Of a stretch of DNA of 64,000 bases, positions 38,683-48,137 are shown piece after piece; position 1 is the first letter of the stretch, and each line of letters opens with the position of its first letter. Below the pieces are notes generated by a model, which was not told the origin of the DNA, searched no databases, and saw only the letters and a list, made by a program, of their open reading frames with translations. The stretch spans positions 248,001 to 312,000 of the forward strand of contig NZ_CP118246.1 in NCBI RefSeq assembly GCF_028816455.1, written 5' to 3'. Both the position numbers and the translations under genes were made by a program. The stretch comes from Devosia algicola (lineage in GTDB: Bacteria > Pseudomonadota > Alphaproteobacteria > Rhizobiales > Devosiaceae).

Positions 38683-39468
38683 TCAAGGCTCCTGAAAATT
38701 GTTGTTCTGGTCTGCCTTGTAACGACACTTGTTGAGCACAACGCCGAGTAGGTTGGTATGGGTTTGTAACTCGCGCTCGCAAACGTCAATATCAGCAACG
38801 GTGCTGGATTCTGCACCCACGACCAATAAAGTGGCCTCCATGCGTGGCAACAGGCCGATGCAGTCGTCACCCGCCAACAGCGGCGGCAGGTTATATAGGA
38901 TGATATCGGCCCCGAGTTCCTCTCGAACCCGCTTCAACACCTGTACAGCGCTTTGCCCGTGAAGAACTTCGGCAGCATCCCTGCCACCGGCATGCTGGCT
39001 GGCACCAATCGCCAGATTGTCGCCTAGCCGAACAAAAAAGTCCTCGATCAGACATTCACCGCGCAGGAATTCATCAGTGCCATATTGGCAAGAATGGGCA
39101 AACAGTCGAGCGATACGGGGTCGGCGTAGGTCAAGGTCAATCAGGCCAACCTTTATTTTTTCGTGCTTGGCGAGGCTAATCGCCAGATTGGCGGTGACTG
39201 TGGATTTGCCGGTGCCGCTCGTTGGTGCGGTAACCCCAAGGGTTCGCCAGCCCTTCTCATGGGCGCTTCTCAGCACCTTGGTGCGCATGATGTCGAAGCT
39301 GACGGCCGCCGGATTATTGCGCCTGAACGATACCAACCGTTGGCTATCCATCCATTTGGGATCCACCGATAGGGATTCCAGCCGCGGCCAAGGCACTGGC
39401 ATCGAACCGATTGGGCTGACTTTCGTGCCAAGCTCGGCTCTCGCCTCTGTCATGCGTTCGCTGATCAT
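38683..39468 (-). CDS. BY-kinase-like P-loop ATPase of polysaccharide export
   Basis: 261 residues. Walker A APTSGTGKSTVTANLA, Walker A' GLIDLDLRRPRIARLF and Walker B IILYNLPPLLAGDD match the cytoplasmic domain of Wzc/CpsD-type proteins. The C-terminus ends CRYKADQNNNFQEP and lacks the usual tyrosine cluster, so autophosphorylation may be reduced or absent. ATGA overlaps it with the GumC-like gene, which supplies the membrane partner. It probably controls chain length or export through ATP-driven assembly. Confidence 0.85.
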   Translation of the reverse strand: MISERMTEARAELGTKVSPIGSMPVPWPRLESLSVDPKWMDSQRLVSFRRNNPAAVSFDIMRTKVLRSAHEKGWRTLGVTAPTSGTGKSTVTANLAISLAKHEKIKVGLIDLDLRRPRIARLFAHSCQYGTDEFLRGECLIEDFFVRLGDNLAIGASQHAGGRDAAEVLHGQSAVQVLKRVREELGADIILYNLPPLLAGDDCIGLLPRMEATLLVVGAESSTVADIDVCERELQTHTNLLGVVLNKCRYKADQNNNFQEP

Positions 39469-41017
39469 GGCGTGTCCTCGGCGGTATCAAATGAAGGTAG
39501 GAAGTTGGCGCTCGTCTGACTCATCAGGGTGTTGACCGGTGCGAAATTGGTTTCCGTTACCAGGACCAGCGCAGATATGGCGATAATGCCGATCAACATT
39601 GCCAGTCGCATGGGGCCAAAGGACCGGCGTTCGATGTAGGGTACCGTGATAAACGGCACGATCTGCAATTTGTTGCTGAGATCCTCCGGTCGCCGTATCC
39701 GCCGATTGAGAAATTCGGGGACAGCCACCGCGACCAGTCCCATGAACAATGCAGCAGCGGCACTGGCCAGAAGCAAAACCCGTCGTTTCGGCCCAAGCGG
39801 CTGCTGCGGCGGCATGGCCGATTCGATCAATGACAGCCGTTCGCCCTTGAACAACAGGCTCGATCTGCTGCCCCGTAGAGGCTTCAGCGAGACGCGACAC
39901 CGCGGCGTCATACTGCGCCTGCAGGTTTTGATGGTCCCGCTGCAGCGAGTTAAGAGCGGTCTCATTGGTCGGAGTCTGGGCAATCGAATTGCCCAAATCA
40001 GATATGGTTTGATCGATTGTGCGGCGCTCGTTTGCAATCACCGCGATCCTGTCCTTGATATCAGCGATCTCGAAATCGCGCGGACTTGAGGGCTGGCCGG
40101 AAATGCCCTGGCTAGCGTTAGCCCGCTCTACAATGTAGCTTTCAAGCGTCGATATCCGATCCCGCAACGCCCTGATTGTCGGGCTGTCGTCCGAATAAAG
40201 CGCCTGCTGCTGGGCCAGCGACTGACGCAGTGTCTGAAGCGTTTGTTGCTCAGGGGAGGCCGGTATCGCACTGTCGAACGGACGCAGTGGCATATCCACC
40301 AGCCGTTTGTTCAATATCGCTTCTTCCTGGGTGAGCGCCAGAAGGCGCTGCTGTTGAGCCTGTTTGCTGGTTGCGTCTGAAATCGACGCTGTCCGGCAAA
40401 GCGTTTATATGCTCGTTTTTGAACGCCAGGATACGGCTGTCGACACTCCGCAATGCGTCATCGAGCCGTTGCGTCTCGCGACTGAAAAAGGCAACGGTAT
40501 CAGTTGCCCTCGCGGTACGCAGTTCAACATCCTTCTCCAAAATTGTTGCCACCAGATCATTCACCAGCCTGGCGGCCGCCTCAGGCTGATCCGACTTGAA
40601 CGAGATATGAAACACGGTTGCCGCGCTCCCCCCGCTTGGCACCTCGACAGGCACCGGGGTGATGCTCGTTCGGGTCAGCATATCATCGTACATGTCCGTA
40701 CTGGTCATCTCGGCCATGTTTTCATAGACATCAAATCGGTCTGCCAACGCCAGCAGGCTATGGCGAGACAATACGTCTTCCTGGATAATCTGGAACCGCT
40801 CGGCGGCGCCTGTGGGTACCGTCGATTTCGCCATGTCCGTCGGAATTTGCGGCGATTCCACCAAAACTTTTGCCGTTGCCTGATATGAGCGCGGCAAATA
40901 GAGCGTCAAGGCAATTGCAACGGCGCCGGTCACAACCGCCACAAATAGGAATAGTGGCAGGCGGCGAACGAACAGCCACATATAGAATCTGAGGTCGATG
41001 TTACTAAGGGCGTTCAC
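39465..41017 (-). pseudogene. Chain-length regulator/GumC-like PCP protein, two frameshifts
   Basis: ATG at 41017. It has an N-terminal helix (RRLPLFLFVAVVTGAVAIALTL) and a Wzz domain (ATAKVLVESPQIPTDMA). The coiled-coil part breaks near 40375 and continues AQQQRLLALTQEEAILNKRL and LRDRISTLESYIVERAN. It breaks again near 39860 and resumes LFKGERLSLIESAMPPQQPL, then two C-terminal hydrophobic segments. About 517 residues. It is a periplasmic polysaccharide co-polymerase that sets chain length and links to the outer-membrane exporter. The kinase-like ATPase is encoded separately downstream, unlike one-piece Wzc. Confidence 0.86.
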
Positions 41018-41230
41018 TGTCGTTCATCCGTTTCATGCCACGCGATTTGCCATCAATGCAAACCCAACAAATGACGACCTTATTCAACGGACTAGAGCGC
41101 ATCTATCGTCAACACGGGCGATGCGGGCACTCCTTTAGGTCAAACGAGTTAATCCCCTCTAGTCGGTTCTTTATTGCGAGCAGGCGAAGTACTCTAGGGC
41201 GGCATTGTGGTAGTGAGTGAGGGACTTTTC

Positions 41231-42510
41231 ATGTGGTCAAAGCGCCAGTTTCAGGCGGGTTCATGCCGCTTTCTCTTGGCCGGGCTGCTTATGGCAGCAT
41301 CCTCCACGGCAATCCTCGCCGCTGAAACAATTGGCCTCGTGCCATTAACCAAGCTGCGGCTGGCCGTCGTTCAATTTGTGCCAGCCACCGGCGACTACAA
41401 GCGCTGGGATGCGCTGGGCGGTGATCTGGAAGTGGGGCCGGATGGCACCGTGGCGGTGCCAACGCTCGGCACAATTGATGTCGGCGGCCTCAGCGCCCAG
41501 GCACTGGGTATCGAAATTGGTCAGCGACTGAAAGACAAATTGGGTCTGCTCGATGCGCCGGACGCCTCGGTCCAGATAGTCGAATATCCGCCTGTCTATG
41601 TGGTTGGCGGCGTCGATAAGCCCGGTCAATATCCGTTCCGACCCGGTATGACTGTGGCTCAGGCACTGGCACTTGCCGGTGGGGAGCGCCGCACCCAATC
41701 CACTGACCGGCTTTCCGATACGATCAAGCTTGAGGCCGACTTGAACGGCTATGGGCGCGACATTTTACGCACCAAGGCGCGGCTCGGACGGCTCAAGAGC
41801 GAATTCGCTCGCCAGGAGACGCTGAGCCTTTCCAACCGAATTGGACCCTCAAGACCCCACTGTCGCTGAACTTATGGAGCAGGAACGCCGGATTTTTCTC
41901 GCCCATATGAACGGGTTTGAACGTCAGCAGACCGGGCTGGTGCAACTCGCAGAACTTTACAATGCTGAAATTGATGCGCTTGGCCAGAAAGAGCAGGCAA
42001 TCGACGAACAAATTGCCAGGGCGCAAAAGCAGGTGGACGCTATACAAGGGTTGGTCAATGCAGGCTCAGCGACCGTGTCCCGCCTCTCGGACGCCGAACG
42101 TATCCTTGCTGACCTCCGCTCTGACAAGCTGGACAACCTCATTGCCACCATGACCGCGCGTGAAAACCTCAACCGGTCGCAGCGTGATCTGGCCAAATTG
42201 CAGGACGAGCAGCAATCGGAGGCGTCAATCCAGCTACAAGCCGAACAGGCGTCGCTCGAAAGGCTCACGCTCAGTCAGGTAACAACGATGCGCATGATGC
42301 GCCAATCGGTAGAGTTTGAGGAAAGCGCCAAGCTCGCAGAGACTCGTGCAGATCAGTCTGAGCTTTGCCCTTGTGCGACAGGAGGACGGGGGATCGCGCG
42401 TGCTGGACGCAACCGATACCAGCCTGCTGATGCCGGGCGATCTTGTCCGAGTTACAACTCAGATGGTGCAGCCCGGCAGCGACGCCACGGCAATGCCGGT
42501 GGACCAATAG
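41231..42510 (+). pseudogene. Polysaccharide export protein (ExoF/Wza-like, SLBB), two frameshifts
   Basis: ATG at 41231, with GAGTGAGGGA upstream. Signal peptide MWSKRQF..LLAGLLMAASSTAILA without a lipobox cysteine. A Poly_export domain (GDLEVGPDGTVAVPTLGTID) and an SLBB domain (VYVVGGVDKPGQYPFRPG) follow. After about 41850 the frame moves to a long coiled coil (ELMEQERRIFLAHMNGFE through LAKLQDEQQSE). After about 42350 it moves to ISLSFALVRQEDGGSRV and GDLVRVTTQMV, ending at 42510. About 426 residues. The coiled-coil extension is typical of rhizobial ExoF rather than Wza. It should connect the GumC-like protein to the outer membrane. Confidence 0.86.
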
Positions 42511-42535
42511 GAAAAACTGCGTAAAGCCGTTTGCC

Positions 42536-43219
42536 TCAGCAGCCCGTTCCCCGGAATACCACCGACACCGTTCTGAACAGGATGTTGATGTCAGTGCTCG
42601 CCGAAACCGTCATCGCATAGCTATTGTCATATTCGGCACGCGCCGCAAAGGAACTGCAGTTCCGGGCACTGATCTGCCACAGGCCCGTGAGGCCTGGACG
42701 CAGACTATAATAGGCTGTGCCTGGATATAGCGTGCGCTGCTCGGGCATCATTGGTCGCGGACCGACAAGGCTCATGTCGCCCACCAACACGTTCCATAGC
42801 TGGGGCAATTCATCGAGCGAATAACGCCGCAGATATCGCCCGACAAAGGTCAGTCTTGGATCGCATTTGAGCTTTTGGGTTGTTTCCCATTCTTCGCGCG
42901 CCTCGGGGCTGCGCTCCAAATAACGTTCCAATTCCAACTTGGCGTTGGGCACCATGGAACGCAATTTCCAGAATTTGAAGATTTTGCCATTGCGACCAAC
43001 GCGGGGCTGGCTGTAGAGGGCAGGGCCGCCATCAGCGGCAACCAGCACGCCCAGTATGATCACGACCGGCAACACCGCAGGCAGTGCGAGTATGACCAGG
43101 GTGATATCAAGAACACGCTTGAAAACGCCATAGAATATGACACCGCGCTTCGTCGTCGGTTTTCCCGACGCCAGCACAATGCCGGCATTCGTCTGTTTCC
43201 AGGGTAGCTCGTAAAGCAT
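42536..43219 (-). CDS. Exopolysaccharide initiating sugar transferase (ExoY-like)
   Basis: 227 residues. One membrane segment (VLDITLVILALPAVLPVVIIL) is followed by the polyisoprenyl-phosphate hexose-1-phosphate transferase core: KFWKLRSMVPNA, RRYSLDELPQLWNVL, DMSLVGPRP and RPGLTGLWQISARN. It moves the first sugar-1-phosphate to undecaprenyl phosphate and so starts the repeat unit. It is convergent with the exporter gene (25 bp apart). Motif A copy at 43301-43324 lies about 82 bp before the start. Confidence 0.92.
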   Translation of the reverse strand: MLYELPWKQTNAGIVLASGKPTTKRGVIFYGVFKRVLDITLVILALPAVLPVVIILGVLVAADGGPALYSQPRVGRNGKIFKFWKLRSMVPNAKLELERYLERSPEAREEWETTQKLKCDPRLTFVGRYLRRYSLDELPQLWNVLVGDMSLVGPRPMMPEQRTLYPGTAYYSLRPGLTGLWQISARNCSSFAARAEYDNSYAMTVSASTDINILFRTVSVVFRGTGC

Positions 43220-43300
43220 CTCGCCCTCGCGTCATGGCGGCGCAGCGATGCTTTGGTTTCAGATTTTGTGCGCTCGGCGAGTTGCCGCGCACCTCTGAAT

Positions 43301-43324
43301 TTCAATGCTATCGAGCACCTATTG
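43301..43324. promoter_or_regulatory. Locus motif A, copy 2 (with intergenic 43220-43677)
   Basis: TCAATGCTATCGAGCACCTA then TTG, similar to the other copies apart from a small insertion. The 458-bp gap between ExoY (-) and wecB (+) contains no credible gene; a 75-codon frame at 43369-43596 starts with a hydrophobic stretch but has no clear ribosome site and a disordered tail. Confidence 0.42.
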
Positions 43325-43677
43325 TGCCCAAAGCTTAGACTTTCCATAAAATTGGAATACCGAACATATTGGATTACGCAGCGCTGGTGCTCGGTGGGAT
43401 GTCACTGAATTTATTACTATATTTCTCTGTTCGCTACTTTGTTCGAGCGGCTGGGAGCCTCAGAGATAGCCTTAACGATTTATTAACCATACCATCGCTA
43501 CCCCGATCAAACAGGATGGCGTGCCCTTACCTAGCCGATAGATGGCAGCGATGTAGGCGGTGGCACCACACGAACCGCGCCAGCCCAACCGCATAGTGCC
43601 ATCGGCGTATTTTTCAGGCGAAATCGCCGCTCTACCCTTCATGCTGCCCCTGCCGGGGCCCGAATGGGGAGTAAGCC

Positions 43678-44853
43678 ATGCGCAAAATCCTTGTCATCTA
43701 TGGAACACGGCCTGAGGCGATCAAGGTCGCGCCTCTGATTGCCGCCATGAACGGTTCCAGATATCTCAACGTCGTGGCGGCCGTGACCGGTCAACATCGT
43801 CAGATGCTGGACCAGGTCAATCAGCTGTTTGGCATCCAGCCCCGGCACGACCTCAATATCATCGCCGAACGGCAGCAATTGCAGGGCATCACCTGTCGCG
43901 CTCTTGAAGGCGTGTCGGACGTGATCGCACTGGAAAAGCCCGATGCGGTGATGGTTCAGGGTGACACAACAACATGCTTTGCGGCGGCACTGGCTGCCTT
44001 TTATCAAAAAGTGCCCGTCATCCACGTCGAGGCGGGCTTGAGGACCGGCGATATCTACAATCCGTTCCCCGAGGAAATGAATCGCGGCATGGTGTCCAAA
44101 CTCGCCTCGCTCCATTTGGCACCGACCGATATATCGCGTCAGAATCTGCTGCGAGAAGCCATTCCCGCCGAGCGCATAAGTGTCACTGGCAATACCGTTA
44201 TTGATGCCCTGCTTGAAATCGCCGCGCGGCGACTGCCGCCTGATAATCCCGATCTACGCAAGATCATGGGCAAGCGCACCATAGTTTTTACAGCCCATCG
44301 GCGGGAGTCTTGGGGCGAACCGATGCGACGCACGGCGCGGGCGATGGCCGAGATCGCCCGTCGATTTCCCGATGTGCATCTGGTCTTGCCTGTCCACCTG
44401 AATCCGGTCGTACGCGAAATTCTGCTGCCCCCGCTTGAATCACTCGACAATGTACTGATCACAGAGCCGCTCAGCTACAGTGATTTTGTCGGTGCCATGC
44501 GCACGGCCGAACTTGTCCTGACTGATAGCGGCGGCGTGCAGGAAGAAGCGCCGAGTCTTGGCAAACCAGTGCTGGTCTTGCGCGAAACGACCGAACGGCC
44601 CGAGGCGGTATCGGCGGGTACCGTCAAGTTGGTGGGAACAAACGAAGCGCTTATCATTGATGAGGTCAGCAAGCTGCTGACCGACAAGGCCGCCTATAAC
44701 GCCATGGCAAAGGCGGTAAATCCATATGGCGACGGCCACGCGGCAGATCGCTGCGTACAGTCAATTGAGCATTATTTCGGCCACGCCATGCGACCGCGAG
44801 ATTTTATTGCCAGCACCAACGAGGCTCACGCCCAGGCACCACGCGTGTCGTAA
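43678..44853 (+). CDS. wecB: UDP-N-acetylglucosamine 2-epimerase (non-hydrolysing)
   Basis: 391 residues. Landmarks: IYGTRPEAIKVAPLI at the start, TGQHRQMLDQV, MVQGDTTTCFAAALAAF, HVEAGLRTGD, PFPEEMNRGMVSKLA and LTDSGGVQEEAPSLGKPVLV. It interconverts UDP-GlcNAc and UDP-ManNAc in the cytoplasm. Its 3' end overlaps the convergent dehydrogenase gene by 28 bp. WecC and a WecG-family transferase next door fit a ManNAcA-containing polymer. Confidence 0.93.
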   Translation: MRKILVIYGTRPEAIKVAPLIAAMNGSRYLNVVAAVTGQHRQMLDQVNQLFGIQPRHDLNIIAERQQLQGITCRALEGVSDVIALEKPDAVMVQGDTTTCFAAALAAFYQKVPVIHVEAGLRTGDIYNPFPEEMNRGMVSKLASLHLAPTDISRQNLLREAIPAERISVTGNTVIDALLEIAARRLPPDNPDLRKIMGKRTIVFTAHRRESWGEPMRRTARAMAEIARRFPDVHLVLPVHLNPVVREILLPPLESLDNVLITEPLSYSDFVGAMRTAELVLTDSGGVQEEAPSLGKPVLVLRETTERPEAVSAGTVKLVGTNEALIIDEVSKLLTDKAAYNAMAKAVNPYGDGHAADRCVQSIEHYFGHAMRPRDFIASTNEAHAQAPRVS

Positions 44854-46088
44854 ACCACCTTGCCATTCTGCCGAAGGTGACGGAGCGGCCTGAAGGCCTC
44901 GTGCTCGACCAGCAATACGATAATGTCAGCGGCATCTGCGGCTTCACCGGCATTGGCCAGGCGAAGATTGGCATTGCTGGTCAGCTTTGGCGGTAATTCA
45001 TCCACATAGGGGTCCGCCACCATGATCTCGAACTCGGGCAGTGCGCTGGCAATCAAGCCAACAACCTCGACAGCGGCGCTCTCGCGAACGTCGTCGACAT
45101 TCGCCTTGAACGTCAGCCCCAGGCAGGCGATCGAAGGCGACACAAAGCGCCGCGCCTTGGCGATGACCTGATCCGCCACATGATGTGGTTTGTGATCATT
45201 CACTTCGCGGGCGGTTCTGATCAGTCGAGCCAGTTCTGGCGCTGCGGCCACGATAAACCACGGATCGACCGGTATGCAGTGCCCGCCAACGCCCGGACCC
45301 GGCGACAGCACATTGACGCGCGGGTGCTGGTTGGCGAGTTTTATCACTTCCCAAACGTCCAGCCCCAGCGACTCCGAGATCAGCGACAACTCATTGGCGA
45401 AAGCGATATTGACGTCGCGATAAGAGTTTTCGACCAATTTGGCCATTTCGGCGCTGGCGGCGTCGGTCAACAGGATTTCACCCTGTGAGAACACCCGATA
45501 GATACTCGCCGCCCTGGCTGCGCACTGCGAGGTTAACCCGCCAACGACTCGGTTATTGGTGATCATTTCGATCATGATACGACCCGGCAGCACGCGCTCG
45601 GGACAATGGGCTACAGATATATCGGCAATGCTACCGGCAACATGGGGCATTTTGAGATCGGGTCGTAGCGCGCCGATCCAGCGGCTCACTTTCTCGGTCG
45701 TGCCGGGCGGACTAGTCGATTCCAGCACCACGATTGCGCCGGGCTTCAGGTGCGGGGCGATCTGCTCGGCGGCTGACTGGATATAGGAAAGATCCGCAGT
45801 GTGATCGTCGAGGAATGGTGTCGGAACGGCAATGATATAGGCATCAGCCTCTGGAACGTCCTGCGACATCGATAGCCGCCCCATGGCGACCGCGCCACTG
45901 ACGGCCACGGCGAGGTCCGGTTCGATAAACGGCGTTTCACCGCGTGATATCGCTTCAACGATGCGTGGATTGACGTCCACCCCGATCACCTTGACGCCGC
46001 GCGTTGCCAGAACCGTCGCTGTGGGCAGGCCGATATAGCCCATTCCAACCACCACCAGAGTGCCACTGAATACTTCGTTCAACATCAT
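44826..46088 (-). CDS. wecC: UDP-N-acetyl-D-mannosamine dehydrogenase
   Basis: 420 residues. GMGYIGLPTATVLATRG nucleotide loop, IAVPTPFLDDHTADLSYI, ESTSPPGTTEKV, CPERVLPGRIMIEM, the lysine in AKLVENSYRDVNIAFANEL, and GVGGHCIPVDPWF with the catalytic cysteine. It performs the two-step NAD oxidation of UDP-ManNAc to UDP-ManNAcA. WbpA (UDP-GlcNAc dehydrogenase) is a close alternative; the neighbouring wecB and wecG favour WecC. ATGA overlaps it with the transferase gene. Confidence 0.9.
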   Translation of the reverse strand: MMLNEVFSGTLVVVGMGYIGLPTATVLATRGVKVIGVDVNPRIVEAISRGETPFIEPDLAVAVSGAVAMGRLSMSQDVPEADAYIIAVPTPFLDDHTADLSYIQSAAEQIAPHLKPGAIVVLESTSPPGTTEKVSRWIGALRPDLKMPHVAGSIADISVAHCPERVLPGRIMIEMITNNRVVGGLTSQCAARAASIYRVFSQGEILLTDAASAEMAKLVENSYRDVNIAFANELSLISESLGLDVWEVIKLANQHPRVNVLSPGPGVGGHCIPVDPWFIVAAAPELARLIRTAREVNDHKPHHVADQVIAKARRFVSPSIACLGLTFKANVDDVRESAAVEVVGLIASALPEFEIMVADPYVDELPPKLTSNANLRLANAGEAADAADIIVLLVEHEAFRPLRHLRQNGKVVYDTRGAWA

Positions 46089-46960
46089 GTCATCCTAAGG
46101 TGTGCGTTCAATATCAAGGGGGAGGCTGCGCTGGTCTGACGGCGCGGAACACCAGGATCAAGCGGTGCCGCTGGCCGTATCGCCTCGCGCAATGTCAACG
46201 CCAAAAAGGCGCTATTGGTCATTAAATAGCGTTTCCACAGTCGGCCCGGCTCCTGCACCAGCCGATAGGCCCATTCGAGGCCAAGCCGTCGCCAACTCGC
46301 CGGTGCGCGTTTTGTCAGGCCGGCAAGAACATCAAACGAGCCACCAACCCCGTGCAGCACCGGCACATTGAGTTCATGGCGGAACCGTTTGAGAAAAATT
46401 TCCTTTTTCGGCGAGGCCATGCCGAGAAACAGCATATCGGCGCCAGAGGTGCGAATGTCTTCTGCAATGTTCGTAGCCTCGCCGTCGCTGTAATACCCGT
46501 GATGGCTGCCAGCAATTCGGACGCCGGGCCAGCGCTTGCCGATATTGGCCTCAAGCGCCGTCAAAACCTCAGGCTTGGCGCCAAGAAGATAGATACCGCG
46601 CCGCTGTTCATCGGCCAGTGCAAGCAATTGCTCAAACAGATCGATACCGGTCACGCGCTCGGGCAGTGGTTTACCCAGCAATCGGCTGGCCCAGACAATC
46701 GATTGTCCGTCAGCCAACAGCAGGTCACAATCAAGGATCGCCTCACGCAGACCTGGGTCGCGGCGAAGATTGACAATTTTTGCCGCGTTCAGCACGCCAA
46801 CGAGCAACGGCGTGTGGCTCTGGATCGCCTGCTTGCAGCGTTCGACCGTCTCCTCCATGCGCATGCCATCGACATAAAGGCCGTAAAGCAACCTGCGTGG
46901 GCCATGCGCTGAACCATCAACGGCTGATAACTCCCCCGATGCGTTCAGATTCAATGACAT
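46085..46960 (-). CDS. WecG/TagA/CpsF-family glycosyltransferase
   Basis: 291 residues from the ATG at 46960 (GGGAGGCTTGG upstream). Family motifs: NAAKIVNLRRDPGLREAI, LLADGQSIVWASRLLG, ERVTGIDLFEQLL, YLLGAKPEVL, MLFLGMASPKKEIF and GVGGSFDVLAGLTKRAP. WecG adds ManNAcA, TagA adds ManNAc. It lies directly upstream of the UDP-ManNAc dehydrogenase in one operon, so ManNAcA transfer to a lipid-linked acceptor is likely. Confidence 0.9.
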   Translation of the reverse strand: MSLNLNASGELSAVDGSAHGPRRLLYGLYVDGMRMEETVERCKQAIQSHTPLLVGVLNAAKIVNLRRDPGLREAILDCDLLLADGQSIVWASRLLGKPLPERVTGIDLFEQLLALADEQRRGIYLLGAKPEVLTALEANIGKRWPGVRIAGSHHGYYSDGEATNIAEDIRTSGADMLFLGMASPKKEIFLKRFRHELNVPVLHGVGGSFDVLAGLTKRAPASWRRLGLEWAYRLVQEPGRLWKRYLMTNSAFLALTLREAIRPAAPLDPGVPRRQTSAASPLILNAHLRMT

Positions 46961-47127
46961 CCAAGCCTCCCAATTTGATGGTGAGGTTAGGAGGAGGTGC
47001 CATAGGTCAGCAATCAATCGCTCCGGTCTGCAAGGGGAGTAATATTGATGCCCCTTAGCCCAAGATTAGGTCGCAGGACCGGCCAGCGTGCCTCACCTTA
47101 TGTAGTGGCTAAGCAGAACGGCAGCAA

Positions 47128-47151
47128 TCTAGCCTAAAATCCGTAGTTCAC
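47128..47151. promoter_or_regulatory. Locus motif B, copy 1
   Basis: A 24-base block: TCTAG, seven variable bases, then ATCCGTAGTTCAC minus its first A in the spacer count. It repeats at 57964-57987 with the same length and spacing. Each copy lies upstream of a family 2 glycosyltransferase gene on the same strand (51 and 73 bp before the starts). Promoter or regulator site inferred. Confidence 0.45.
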
Positions 47152-47201
47152 CCCGTGTCGCCTCAACAATAGTTTTGAAAGATCAACGGGAAGGGGAAAG
47201 T

Positions 47202-48137
47202 GTGAGTCCAAAAACCAGCGTCGACAGTGCGGTTATCGGTGACACAAGCGATCGAACGTTGGCGGTGGTTATCGTCACCTATAACAGCGCCGATACGCTT
47301 GGGGGCCTGCTTGACACTCTTTCGACGGGGCTTGAGGGCATCTCGCAAACCGAAATTGTCATCGCCGACAACGCGTCCTCGGACAATTCGCTGGCAATCG
47401 CGCAATCCCATCCCCTGGCCACCCGCATTATCCGCACCGGTTACAATGGTGGCTATGCCGCTGGCATCAATGCTGCCTTGGAAACCATCGATAAAGACGC
47501 TGACATCTTGCTGCTGAATCCCGACATTCGCCTGTCACCTGGCGTCGCCGCCCGGCTCGTGGCGGCGCTAAGACGTTCCGGTGTCGGTGTCGCGGCACCC
47601 AGAATGGTGCACGAAGATGGCAGCCTGACCTTGTCACTTCGACGCGAACCCTCGCTTTGCACCGCATGGGCGGACGCGCTGCTCGGCACCAGGCTGGGTG
47701 CTGGCCTCGATTTGGGCGAGTGCGTCTGCAACAGCGACCACTATAGCGGTGCCCGACCCGTTGACTGGGCAAGTGGCGCCGCTTTGGCAATTTCGGCAGA
47801 GGCACGCAATTTGGTCGGCCTATGGGACGAGACCTTTTTTCTTTATAGTGAAGAGGTCGATTTTCAACGGCGTGTACGCGCTGCGGGCCTGGAAATTGTT
47901 TTTGCACCTGACGCCGAGGTTCTCCACATCGGCGGTGATTATGCTCAAAACAGTCGCCTCTATGCCATACTGACAGCCAATCGAATCAAGGATTTTGCAC
48001 GCCACCACGGCCCGATCGCGACGACAATGTTTCGGCTCGCAGTATTAACTGGCGAGGCACTCCGCAGTGTCGGCGGTTCGGCGGTGCACCGCGCCGGTGT
48101 CAAGGCAACGCTTCGCGTTGGTACCCACGATGCTTGA
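47202..48137 (+). CDS. Family 2 glycosyltransferase
   Basis: 311 residues from the GTG at 47202, chosen for the strong AAGGGGAAA site just upstream. GT-A fold: VVIVTYNSADTLGGLL, ADNASSDNSLAI, GYAAGINAAL, LLLNPDIRL (NPD in the DxD position), WASGAALAIS and DETFFLYSEEVDFQRRVRAAG. It resembles rhamnosyltransferases of polysaccharide clusters, which fits the dTDP-rhamnose genes downstream. Its stop overlaps the next gene's start. Confidence 0.85.
   Translation: MSPKTSVDSAVIGDTSDRTLAVVIVTYNSADTLGGLLDTLSTGLEGISQTEIVIADNASSDNSLAIAQSHPLATRIIRTGYNGGYAAGINAALETIDKDADILLLNPDIRLSPGVAARLVAALRRSGVGVAAPRMVHEDGSLTLSLRREPSLCTAWADALLGTRLGAGLDLGECVCNSDHYSGARPVDWASGAALAISAEARNLVGLWDETFFLYSEEVDFQRRVRAAGLEIVFAPDAEVLHIGGDYAQNSRLYAILTANRIKDFARHHGPIATTMFRLAVLTGEALRSVGGSAVHRAGVKATLRVGTHDA

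Noticed and set aside
43369..43596. 75-codon frame with an N-terminal hydrophobic stretch, between ExoY and wecB
   Set aside because: TTG start without a good ribosome site, a tail of low-quality composition and no recognisable family; treated as noncoding.
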